A program made the position numbers and the translations under genes. From Molanna angustata (Eukaryota > Arthropoda > Insecta > Trichoptera > Molannidae), in NCBI GenBank assembly GCA_963576475.1, contig OY754981.1, forward strand, positions 18,132,570 through 18,196,569: a stretch of 64,000 nucleotides of DNA. Reading direction: 5' to 3'. Under the pieces are notes generated by a model that was given only the letters and a program-made list of their open reading frames with translations, did no database searches and was not told the origin of the DNA. Shown in pieces: positions 13,001-25,000 of the stretch. Numbering within the stretch: position 1 is the stretch's first letter; the number at the start of each line of letters is the position of its first letter.

Positions 13001-16000
13001 CTTTCGCTCAAGGTGTACTGGATGTGTGGGTTGTTTTTTCCAATATGAAGAACGGTACATTTGGAAGCATTCAGATTCATTAACCAACGTTTGTCCATTT
13101 ATGTATCCGATCCAAGTCACTTTGTAGTACGTTGTGGGCAGTCAGTCAACAGTTGTTGCCTGTAGCATTTGTATCTGACTGCTTTTGATGACATTAAAAA
13201 CGTTACATTTCAAAAAAAGAACCAAATTAGTAAAATATTTTTTCCAGCTATTTTTCATTTGTTTTTTTTTGTCAAAATGAGTGAATCTAATGAAGAAATT
13301 CGATACATTTTAAAATTTTATTACAAAAAAGGAAAAAATGCAACGCAAACTGCGAATTTTTTTTGTGATGTTTATGGATCTAATGTAGTGTCAGTAAGAG
13401 TAGCACAAAGTTTTAGCATAACGCTAGACTACACACAGCTTTAGCCACTCAGTAAAAATTAACAGAGTTTGGCTGGCTGGGTTTTAGGTGTTAAGGCGTT
13501 CGCCATATAGCCCTGACCTTGCACCTTCAGATTTCCACCTGTTTCACAGATTTCCACCTGTTTCATTCTCTTCAAAATTCTTTAGAAAGTGTCAGGTTAG
13601 CATTAAGAGAGGACTGCCAAAATTACTGGTCATGTTTTTTTGATCAGAAGTCCCAAAATTTCTACAGAAACGGAATCATGCCACTACCTAAAAGATGGCA
13701 GAAAGTCCTTGAACAAAATGGCACATTGTCTTGAGTTTTCATATAAAATGCGAAGAAACTTTTTCCCCAACCTAATATATCTAAGTGTGGTTATTTGTTA
13801 TTGTGGTTATCTGTTTTTCCATAAAAAATTAGGGGGGTCTATGGAAGTCAAAATTTGTGGTTATATGTATTTTTGGTTTCAAAGATTAGTGTGTACGAAT
13901 ATCGTGACACGAGATTTTTATATATTAACATTTAGAGGCAAAGCAAAAATACATTTTCTATTGGTGAAACAGATATTAAATAAATATATACAGAACATCT
14001 GGAAAAAAGAAGAAATAGAAAAAAATTACAGAGTATTTGACAACTTAATTCAAAGTGACCGCTCGTTTTATGATAATAATGTTGTAGATGATACTTTAGT
14101 TGATGACGCAAACTTGGCTGATGTGACTGAGGGTCAAGGAGCGGACGAAGAGGTCTGCCTACTGCCAGACACAGAGAGGGAAATTTCGGAAGCAGATAAA
14201 CTGAAGGCTCTGGCTGCCAAGAAGACTGATGCTGAAACTACAACTACCACACCATTTGATTCTCTTGTATCTGGTAACATCATTTTTAGTAAATTTAAAA
14301 AAAATTCAAATTAGTTTTGATCCACACTTTGTAAAGCAAGCTATGATTTTGTTGTTTGCATTCTCTTATTTATTTTTTTAAGTTATGTCAATTCAACAAT
14401 GCATTCAAAACAGTATTACACATATTTCAATTTTTTTTTTATTTCTACAAAATATATGTATTTTTCGCATGTTGTTATTTTGAATTCAAAATTTTTGATT
14501 GTGATCTAGCTTACCTAGCTCTGGTTTGATAGTCAATTATCATAAAATCTCTGAACACACATTATATCAAAGAATGAAAACTCGTAAACTTGTCTTCATA
14601 ATTTAAAATAAATAATGGTACATGTTTGGATATTTTTTTATGTCTAAGGGTGCGTTTTTTCAACCTTAGTTATAGTTAAAGTTAGAGTTATAGTCACACC
14701 ACTGGTCATCACTGAAATAGGTTTTTTCAAAATATAACTACACATTTAGCCCGTAACTATAGCCAGAAAAGTAACCAGCCGAAAATCAGTAGTTGTAGTT
14801 CAATTTGATAATTATGATAGATGTCGCTGGTAATTTTTGTTCATATACTGACCATTTGACGATTGTATGGGTCAATTTCGTATTTTTTTTAGCATAATAC
14901 TAAACACAGTAGGTATAATTTTTATTCTATTTATTTATTTCATCTCACAAATAATATTTTGAAAATTAATACACAAATGTATTCAACCTTACTATGAAAA
15001 AACCTGTATCGAGGTTAAATATAATCACATTTTTGTGAGCGACATAAATACAGAGTTTACTTAGTCTAACATTTTTCAACAATAATAGATATCAACAGTA
15101 CATATTATATAGGTATATATTGATACAAAACAAAATATATTAAATATATGATTAATACAGATTAATATTAATAATATTAATAGTTTGACCATGATTAATA
15201 CAGATGAAGAAAAATATAAAATAATAAAAGCTAAAAATATCAGTTCAATCAAAGAATGTCAGGGAAGAAAACACACTTTTACAATCCTCTGTCCATACAA
15301 ACGCCTTAATATTCCTTTTAAATTGGTGTAGGGAATTACACATTTTAATATAGACAGGAAGGACACTAAACAATTGAGGAGCCTGAAAATTATAATTTCT
15401 TTGACCAAAAGAAGTTTTAGGAGAAATTGCCATGAAGTTAAGTGAAGTGAAGTGCCAGTTCTAGTTGGTTGGATTTGTTGAGTTCTTTCAGCAGAGTTAA
15501 TATTAATGAAGAACATAATAAGTGTTTGTGTGGTATAATATAATTGTGATGGTAATGTATACGATGAAATAATGGAATACGTATTGAAAAAAAATAAAAA
15601 AGTTAGGTTTGGACGACTGCGAATTTTTAGCGTGATGACGCTTGTATAAAGAAATATCTCTTGAGATATCTCTTTATATAATATAATTACCGATGACATT
15701 CGCAAACATTCAAAATTCAAATGCGTTCACCAAATTACAGCAAAATTATGACATCCACCATTACTGGAACCTCATATACATAAATAATAGAAAACGAGAC
15801 ACACTATATCTTCTATCTTTTATATAGTATGCGCAAGAAAGAGATAGGAAACGCTCGGAACGTACTGTTTACAGTTTGTATGGAATAATTGGGGTCTTTA
15901 TACCTGCAACACCTGTAACTATAACTATGACATAACTACACTTGAAAAAAACGTTTTAAGATATTTAGCTATTTCTTGTATAACCTGTAGTTATATTATA

Positions 16001-19000
16001 ACTATAACTACCGATTTAACTATTCTGTGAAAAAACCCGCCCTAACACATTTAACAAAGATAGTCATTTTAATCCTCAATGCAATTTACTTTATAATATA
16101 AAATTTACAATAGAATAATATATTTTGAATGTCCCTAGGTTCTGAAGACAAAAGCGGTGAAGATGTAACAATGACAGTAATGAAAGGAGAGATCAATACA
16201 GATGAGAATGGAGAACATGTAGATTCTTCTACAAATGAACTTAATAGTCTACACGAGGATATTGACTTAGGAGAAGACGATAGTTTAAGAGAATCAGGAG
16301 GTAAAAAAGATTCAGTTTTTTGTTAACATTTATTTCTGTTTGGATGAATTACTACTCATGTTTGAATAAATAACAGATGGTTCATCTGTTACACTGCCTG
16401 TTTCTTTCTGTTTGGTATTGAATAAATATCATATTGAAACGAGCGAAATTTAAGCGTTCATATAAAAATTTCTTAATTTTTTGCTGTTTGTTTTAGATAT
16501 GGAACAAGAAAAGGAGAAGGAAGTTGAAGCTGAAATGACGGAAACATTAAATGATAATATAATACAAGAAATTACAGAAACAGAACAGAAATGTTTGCAG
16601 TGTTCTGAAACAAAACAATGTAAATATCGACTAGTTATAGATAACGAAACTAAATATATATGTTCTAACGATTGTACAAAGGAATTCCAGGAGGCCAATC
16701 CTAATAAGTACACCATATCAATAAGAAAAGTTTTTATTAAAGAAGTTCTTTCTGCGTTGAGATCTTGTATACAATGTAAAAATGTCAAAAGTAATTTTTA
16801 CAAAATTACAAATGACGATGAGCAATTCATTTGTGGTGAAGAGTGTCTCAAAGCATTTGTCGGTGACGAGAAAGACAAATATATTATTACTAGGAAAAGA
16901 AAATTCCTTCATGAAATTGATGAGAAAGAAGGTACATGTATAGAATGTTTAGAAACAAAGATGTGTCTCTACGAATTGCAAATTGAAGAAGTTTTAAAAT
17001 ACATCTGCAGTCCCCTGTGCGTTAGCAGTCTTCAGAGATCACAACCAGGTATTTACAGGGTGAAAAAGAAGAAGGTTGTTAAAGTGAAACCACCGGCTCC
17101 ATTGCTTAAGTTGAAAGTCATCAGCAATGCAACGGACAAATATCTCGGTGAGGGTAACAAGATGATAGCCAAAACCCCCGAACAAGTGGCGGCTGCGAGA
17201 GCGGACAGAGATAGAAGCTTCTTCAGGATGTGCGCACAATGTCAGGCTCCTTACCTCGGCAACGATAAGAATCTTACCTGGGAAACAATGGATTTTTGTA
17301 ACGAAGGATGCCTTGGGAAGTATCAAAACATACATGGATCGCATTGTGCCAACTGCAAGAATGAAGTCTCCATCACCAGCTTAGGAAAATACTGTGTGAG
17401 ATTCGGATATGACATCCGACAGTTTTGTTGCTCGGGTTGTTTGGAGGAATTCAAGAAAGGTCTCAAGATTTGCTGCTACTGCCAGAGAGACATATCTACG
17501 GGATTCGAAGGATTTCTGGCACCAGTCGGTGATAAGGGACAGTTTAAGGACTTTTGTTCTCAGTTTTGTGTAGAGAAATTTGATCAGATGAGTAGAAATC
17601 CTGTGCCGCCTCCTGTCTGGGCAAGATGTGCTGTCTGCTCCAAGGAAAAACCGACACAACTTGAAGTCGCTATTGACAATAAGAATTCTCTAAGACTCTG
17701 TTCTGAACCTTGCTTTGCTGCTTTCAAATTTGTTAATCACATTTTCCCAGGTAATTACTCTAAAATAATTCAATATTATATACTATCAGATGATTTCTTA
17801 ATATGCAGTGTTATGATAAATATTAATAATGTTTTTATTTATTTACCACTTCCTTGTACCCTGTGCAATTGACGACTTTATTGCCAAATGACAATTTCTT
17901 CAAACTTCAAGCCGGCACAGAAACTATATTTTCCTTGTGTCATCCATTATAAAATATATTTTCAATTTCTATTATTTCTATATGTTGAATATTTAATTAT
18001 TTTTATATATTAAGAATGTAAATTCACATAATGAAAAGTTCAATAACAGCTCTTATGCAACTAACCACTATTTTTCATATTTTTTTTTTTTGAATTTCAG
18101 ATCAGTGTCGGTGGTGCAATAAATACTTTGAAAGAAAATCTTCTGAAAGTTACACAATCTATACGGAAGCAGCTACTCACTGTTTTTGTTCCAAGGCCTG
18201 TATGAACGTTTACATAAGTAACTCTCGACACATTGTACCGTGTAACTGGTGCAAAGTAAAGAAGTATAACTTCGACATGATAAAGAGGACATTAGACAAC
18301 GGTCAAACTATGATGATGTGCTCCCTCAACTGTTTGACTCTATATCAAGTATCCGTTACTGCAGTTTCATCAAGAAGGTAAATTTGACTTATTCAGTGCA
18401 ATAAGATAATTCAATACTAATCAAATATTTTTTTAAAAGTGGCATATACGCAAACATTGGATTTTTCCCTGTCGGGAATCAATTATATTTTAGACCAGCC
18501 GATGATAGGTTGTATGCCCTGTAGGTGCCTTGAGTTCCTGGTTCTCCTATAATATTACAACTTCAACTCTATTGAGATGTTAAAAAAAATGTTTAAAATA
18601 TCAATACTTATAACTGAGCTTTTGAATTTGACTTAGTCACAAGACACACAGAAATTAAGAAACTTGATAAATTAAGAAAGTTGATTTCTAATGCGATGTC
18701 CTACGTAGGCAATTCAAAGCGAAAGCGGCGCGGCGCGAAAATAACAAACAGTCGGTAACTATGGAGGTGTCCTACATTACCAACTGCAAGTAGGGTACGA
18801 TGCGGCGCGGCACGATGCGAAGCGAACGCGATCAGTTGGTTTGATATTACGCGCGAATTGGAAGAGGTCCCATAGTTTTTTTTTGTTAAGTATAATGTCA
18901 GAAGTGTGATTCGCGCACGTAGGACAGAGCTGCTGCGTCGCACCGCATCGCTTTGAATTCGCGCATAACCGCTTCGCAATCGCGTTCGCTTTGAATCTTC

Positions 19001-22000
19001 TACATAGGACGTCGTGTAAGGTGTATTATACATATTCTCTATAGTATTTAAAAAAAAATGTGTACCAGAATAATGTATAATAAACAGCATTATGTTGTCA
19101 TTATGTAAAAAATGAAATTTTTAAAGCTGTTTATATTCAAGGCAAAGTTATGTTTACTTTTTTTTTTTATCTTCTGGCGTTCCACCTGATATTTATGTTT
19201 ACTTCTTCCATATATATTTCACGGACTTTTGGGAATATTTTTGTGCAGAAAATCTTGGGACCTATATCTATAAGTAAGGTTTGTTTTCAATTTACCACGA
19301 TTATTAATATTGTTTTATATTACAGAATAAAATGTGATCAGTGTAAGAGAACATCACAAGCCCAATATCACCTTACAATGTCTGACGCTACCGTCCGCAA
19401 CTTCTGTACGTACCAATGTGTAATGTCCTTCCAGGGACAGTACAGCAAGGCACCTCTGATTGTAGAGGGAGACAATGCGGCAGCTAAACAGCAAGCTGTA
19501 CCAACGGGAGCACCAAGAAGAACTTTGAACTCTCAAAGAAACAACAGTAAGTATAATTATTCCTCTTTTTTCATTTGTCATTATCATGTGTTGTTATTAC
19601 TTCATTGTAACAACCCAAAGTATGATAAATATTGTTTTTTTGGAGATTATTGAGAATGACAATTAAGAAGATCTTGGACACATGTTTTTTTACAGCAATG
19701 GCCGATTTATTAATGATATTGATAAAAATTAAGTACTTCAAAGAATAACACTTTATTATTATTATTATTACCATTATACACTTCCTCAAAAGAATTAGAA
19801 GATAGCGTAAATTGTAAATTATTTAATAGATCAAAATAACTAAGTTTAGTTTGTCGATCAACAATTCTTGATAGAACTCCATTGTACGTTGATATGTTAT
19901 AAAAATATAAAAATACTTGGTTAATGTTCTATTATATTTATTGGATTATTGACGCGTTTCGTGCAAAGCACATCGTCAGAATAATGCTCTACAAGACTGA
20001 GACTAGTGGTTATATACAAAATTTACATGACAGGTGTATAAAAATGTTGGTTTTTGAACGGTTGAAAAGAAGTTATATAATGCAAATGAATCTATAAACG
20101 TAGATTTGTATAGATTCATTTGCATTATATAACTTCTTTTCAACCGTTCAAAAACCAACATTTTTATACACCTGTCATGTAAATTTTGTATATAACCACT
20201 AGTCTCAGTCTTGTAGAGCATTATTCTGATGATGTGCTTTGCACGAAACGCGTCAATAATCCAATAAATATAATAGAACATTAACCAAGTATTTTTATAT
20301 TTTTATAACATATCAACAAGATCAAAATAAAATGCAACAAACGCATCGATCAAGACTTCAATTGGGAATAATTCACCCATCCATAGGTATACTTAACATA
20401 TCAAAGGATTTGGCTCTGAGGATGTCACTATACTACCTGTAGCTCCTCTACTATAGTGCTCTTATTGTTTATGTTGGTATGATTGTATTTGATGTTTTTA
20501 TACGTTAATATGTTAGGGATATTACATACAATTGGGAGTTTACTTCTTCTTTTGTACTTTTTGTAAAAGATATTTCTGATAAATATGCACAAATCAATAG
20601 ATAAATAAGCGTTGTTTAAAATAATTATAGTTTTAATTCTTTATCCAGTTCATTTGACTGAATTTATGTAATACCTATGTATCTTATAAACATCTATTGT
20701 TCCTACAAAGTCAAATAATATCTTTCAATTCTTATATGTCTACTATATTTTTTTTCTTGTTGAATAAATTCATGCTTCAAAACATGCAACAACGATAGGA
20801 TTTTATTTATTTATTTTTTTTTTTTGTTTAGCTAAGACCATGAAGATAATTGATTCCCGTGCGTCTGGTGGTATGCCTGTGATAGCCAGCGTCCAGTCCC
20901 TGGCGTCTGTACCCCCTAAAGCCCCCCCACCACCTCAGTTGCCTCAGGTTTCCCTGGCCAAGGGGAGAGCCAAGAGGGGAGTAAAACAGCTGCCACTTGC
21001 CGCTCTAGTACCTCCCATACCTGAGAGAGTACCGACACCGCCTCCAGTAGAACCACCTAAACCTCCCACACCACCTCCTCCACCCCCACCAAAAATATTC
21101 AACCATGTTATCATCAAACCCGTACCACCAAAAGAAGTCAAAAACGTCAGCACACTTACTAAACCCATCATGGTCACTAAAGGCATCACGTGTAAACCCC
21201 ATATGGCAACAAAAGAAGTTCAAACCGAAGACCACCTTCAAAGGAGGATATTGATTCCTATTCCGGTTCCAATTTATGTTCCCTCCCCTGTGTCCATGTA
21301 CTCTCTTCCGTTCCCCGTTCCCGTGCCCATACCAATGCCCATCCCCATTCCAATATTTATCCCCACTACCCGCAACACGGCCAATGGCATCATGAAAGAG
21401 ATCAAGAAGATTCACGAAAAGATGCCCACGGATCCGTTTGAGGCTGAACTGTTAATGATGGCTGAGATGGTTGCCGGGGAAAAGAAGAAAGCGGAGAGTG
21501 ATTCCGACTCTGAAGAAGAGCCTCCAGGTATTGGAAAATTCTCATAACATATGAACTTGTTTCAATTTACATTTATATATACTAAAAAAACATTTAATTG
21601 AATGAAATATTAAGTCAAAACATGGTGATAATATTTCTATCCCTATAATTTATTTTGTTTCCGTTGCAAAACAAAGATTTAGAAATGTCAATGTGTAAGT
21701 ACTTTATGCGTAGTATTGAACAGATTAATTGAAACATTATTATTTAATATTAATTGATTGAAATAAACTATCTTGTTTCAATTAATCTAAAATTGATTGA
21801 AATTTAAATTTTAAATGACTAAATATAATATAATTAAATAAAATAAAATATCTTAATTTCTAACCACGTGGTTAGAAACTAAGATATTTTATTTTATCTA
21901 ATTATATTAGTTAAAATGTACCACAAAGAATTAGCAGCAAAGTATGAAGACTCAATATAATTTTTTTGTTTCTTGTCCCTCATCAAAATTCAATATAACT

Positions 22001-25000
22001 TAACTTGTTATATGATAGATATGTGAAAAAGTAACACATTATCGGTCTTACTTACTATTTGCCAATTCACTGTAATCTGATGCTTAGCCAGTTTAGCAAA
22101 ATATAAACAACTGGGTAAGTATTGAGTTATAGTCAAGTCGCAAATAGTAAATAATAAGTATGTGCATAAAATATGATATATATTATAATGCAATGTTTAT
22201 ATTATGCCAGCCTTACCTGGGATTACCCCGTATCACAAGACCAGCTTGAAAAGTGTGTATAATCATTTCAAAAATAATATACCATTCCAATTTTATTTAT
22301 TAGACAATATTTTTTTTAAATGACAGAGTGAAGCGTTAAACAATAATTGTAATTTACATTTCCTTTAAAATTCAGTATTTCAAACATAACATTTTACAAT
22401 GTTTTGTTTTTAGAATGTTAAAAAAATCTTAACATTTTAAAAACAAATTCTCAAATTTGTCTTGTGGCAGTAAATATGCCTTGGTACACTCAATTGTAAA
22501 TAAATGAAACAATTACAGTGTCCATACTATCTATGAATATTTTCGAACGCTCCAGTTTACATTTCACACAGAAAATTTAAAATGTTAACTTCTTACATTT
22601 CAGTGGCAGGGTGTTTAGTGTGCTCAATTCAGCGAACCTGATTTTAATTCATACCTGACTGATTTCATTAAAATAATAATAAGCTACTTTTTATTTGAAC
22701 AACAGATTTTCTTCATGAATCATGCAGTGTCCGATTGAACGTTTAATTTTTTCGGCCGAAGCCGATTGTTTGGCCATAGCCACAAATCTTTGAGTGAAGT
22801 CAAAGGTTTGACTTTACTAAGGAATTTTAATATAATTGCTAATTGTGGAAGAATTATTTAGTGTTTGTAGTAATAAAATATGTACTCAATACGATTTACA
22901 TACTTATTGAAATGAAACGTGATATTTGTTATAAAACACTGTGACCAGGTTTAACTGTAAATAATTCAATCTAGCCAAATTCAAACACATTCGTACAAGT
23001 TATTCAGTTTTTAGGACCTGATAGAAAACTTTGGCTAATCCGGCTTTATTTTGGCCAAAGCTGAAGTAGCTTGTTTTGCCGTAAGTAGCTGAAGCTGAAG
23101 ATTCAGTCCTATAAATATGAGAAGTATATATTAATACAGTGTAAATCTTTCCCCAAATCAATTTGTAAAATAATTACAATTACGTCCCTAAAATTCTGTT
23201 TGTTTTTCTCTTTTGTGTTACAAATATGTTAATAAATTGAATATGAATCTGTTTTCACCTTGTTGCCATTTCTCAGCCGACGATGGGTTCAGTCCGGACG
23301 CCATGGATACTGGCAACTCCGCCTTTGGTGAGGATGTCCTCCAGATGGCGTTGAAGATGGCCACAGAGTACGAGGAGCCACCAGTTGACTTGGAGTCTGC
23401 GATGACAGCGAGCACAATCACACCTGGATCTCATCCTATCGGAGGTCTGTTTATCAACTTACATAATTGTCTGTATGATTGTTTGTCTGCTAAAATCAAC
23501 TATTAACGTATCAAACGCACTTACCAAGAGCTAAGTGTAATATAATTACAAGCGGTGTAATTTATCTAATGCTGCTGATGATGCATCGATCGTTAAATTC
23601 AAATATCAGGAGAGCATAGACTAATAAGAAATGTGTTTCTTTGAATTGAATAATGCGAGATATGCCGTCTAATAAATATGATTCAAATATTAGGGGCGCA
23701 TAGAGTATGGCAGAAAATAACAGGAAAAATGAAAAACTATTCTTATTGTATGAAGTGTTGTACAGGTTTTGTTGAGATGCTTGAAAATAATGATTAAAGT
23801 TGGACACTTCTGATAGTTGATACCTTCAATTTTCATATAATTTTCATGATATATTAGTAGTATTATTAAAAGAAAAAAGTGAGATTTTTCCTCTTAAATC
23901 TGACTCATTTGACCCTGAATAGAGGTTAAAGTTCAAGGTTATGAATATTTTATGTAAATTATATTATCATTTTCATCCAAAATCATGAGTGACCCCATGA
24001 AATTAACTGGATATTAGCTACATACTATCATAAATATTTGGTGAGTCACTCATGGCTTTGAGCGCCAAGGTCATTCGAAAATGCTATTTTTAATGTTTTT
24101 TTGGCATATTTTTAACGTATTATTAAAAATATGCCAAGCTTCCATAAAATCTGTCCAACTTAAAAAAAGGCTTTTAAGTATAGTTGAAGCACTATTCTAA
24201 AGGCCCCCATTCACGATCGTGCCATCCTTACAAATGGCTTGCCATCACTCCAAAATGCACTCGTGAATGTCAAATCCCACGCAGCCCAATTGGCCTGACA
24301 CACCAAAATGGAATTCCAAACGATCGAAACTGACGGCACGGTACATTGCGCCATCTCATTGCCCCGAGCTGTTTGACACTCGTGAATGCGAAAATACAAC
24401 ATTTTCTCTTTGGTTTTTTCTTTTTATGTATAAACAAACCGCATTATAGCAGTTATATAAAACTCATCATCAGAATTATAACTCATTTTTACTTGAAAAT
24501 TTAAAAAAAATAGAACTTATTAATGCGAAAGCGCCAACTGCTTGCGTATACCAATTTTGATGGCGCGCCCGTGAGTGTGATGAAAATTTTACAATGCTCC
24601 AAATGGAGTCGGTCCATACGGAGCGACGCCGAATGACAGGATCGTGAATGGGCTGCTTAAGTTAGTGCCTCACATCTTCTTCTTCTTCTTTGGCTGGTCC
24701 TCTTCCCAGTTCATCTGGGGTCGGCCCTCCTGGTACGCAGTCTCCACGTCTTTCTATCCTGTGTCATCTCACGGGTCAGCTGGTTCTTCCTAGTGCCTCA
24801 CATCATTAAATAAGATTTTAAATTTATATAAATGAAACTAGTATAGGTATGATATATGCTTCGTGAAAGATTCAATTTCATATTGTGATATATATCAGTA
24901 GTAGGTATTCTGAAGCAGTCATGAAAAATTCTTAGAAGAATCTGATAAAATCACACATTCTGTTATTGGTATGTGCTTGCACAACATTCACCAATTCCCA

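Larger units (their letters stand above)
19889..20316. mobile_element. 428-bp palindromic element with two outward hammerhead-like motifs
   Basis: The left arm (from TTGATATGTTATAAAAATAT) and right arm (ending in its complement) are almost identical over ~200 bp, with a ~12-bp centre near 20,096-20,107. Hammerhead-like cores sit at 20220-20260 (+) and 19945-19985 (-). The palindrome interrupts a truncated non-LTR copy; an AGATCAAAATAA repeat on both sides (about 19,829 and 20,319) looks like a target duplication. Inverted terminal repeats bearing hammerheads are known from Penelope-like elements, so I infer such an origin, without a coding region. Confidence 0.6.
19697..20435 (-). mobile_element. 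5'-truncated copy of the REL-type retrotransposon, split by a palindrome
   Basis: It shows the same blocks as the copy at 11.3 kb, with a TTA microsatellite at 19,753-19,770 at its 3' side. The palindrome and its short flanks (about 19,841-20,322) are inserted inside. It lies in woc intron 8. Confidence 0.55.

Noticed and set aside
13640..14087. Open frame running into woc exon 4 from upstream
   Set aside because: It overlaps the mariner remnant and an AT-rich intron. A clear acceptor at 14086-14087 in matching phase marks the true exon start.
20944..21415. Long minus-strand open frames opposite woc exon 9
   Set aside because: They are the complement of Pro-rich codons (Gly/Trp-rich on the other strand) and are not independent genes.
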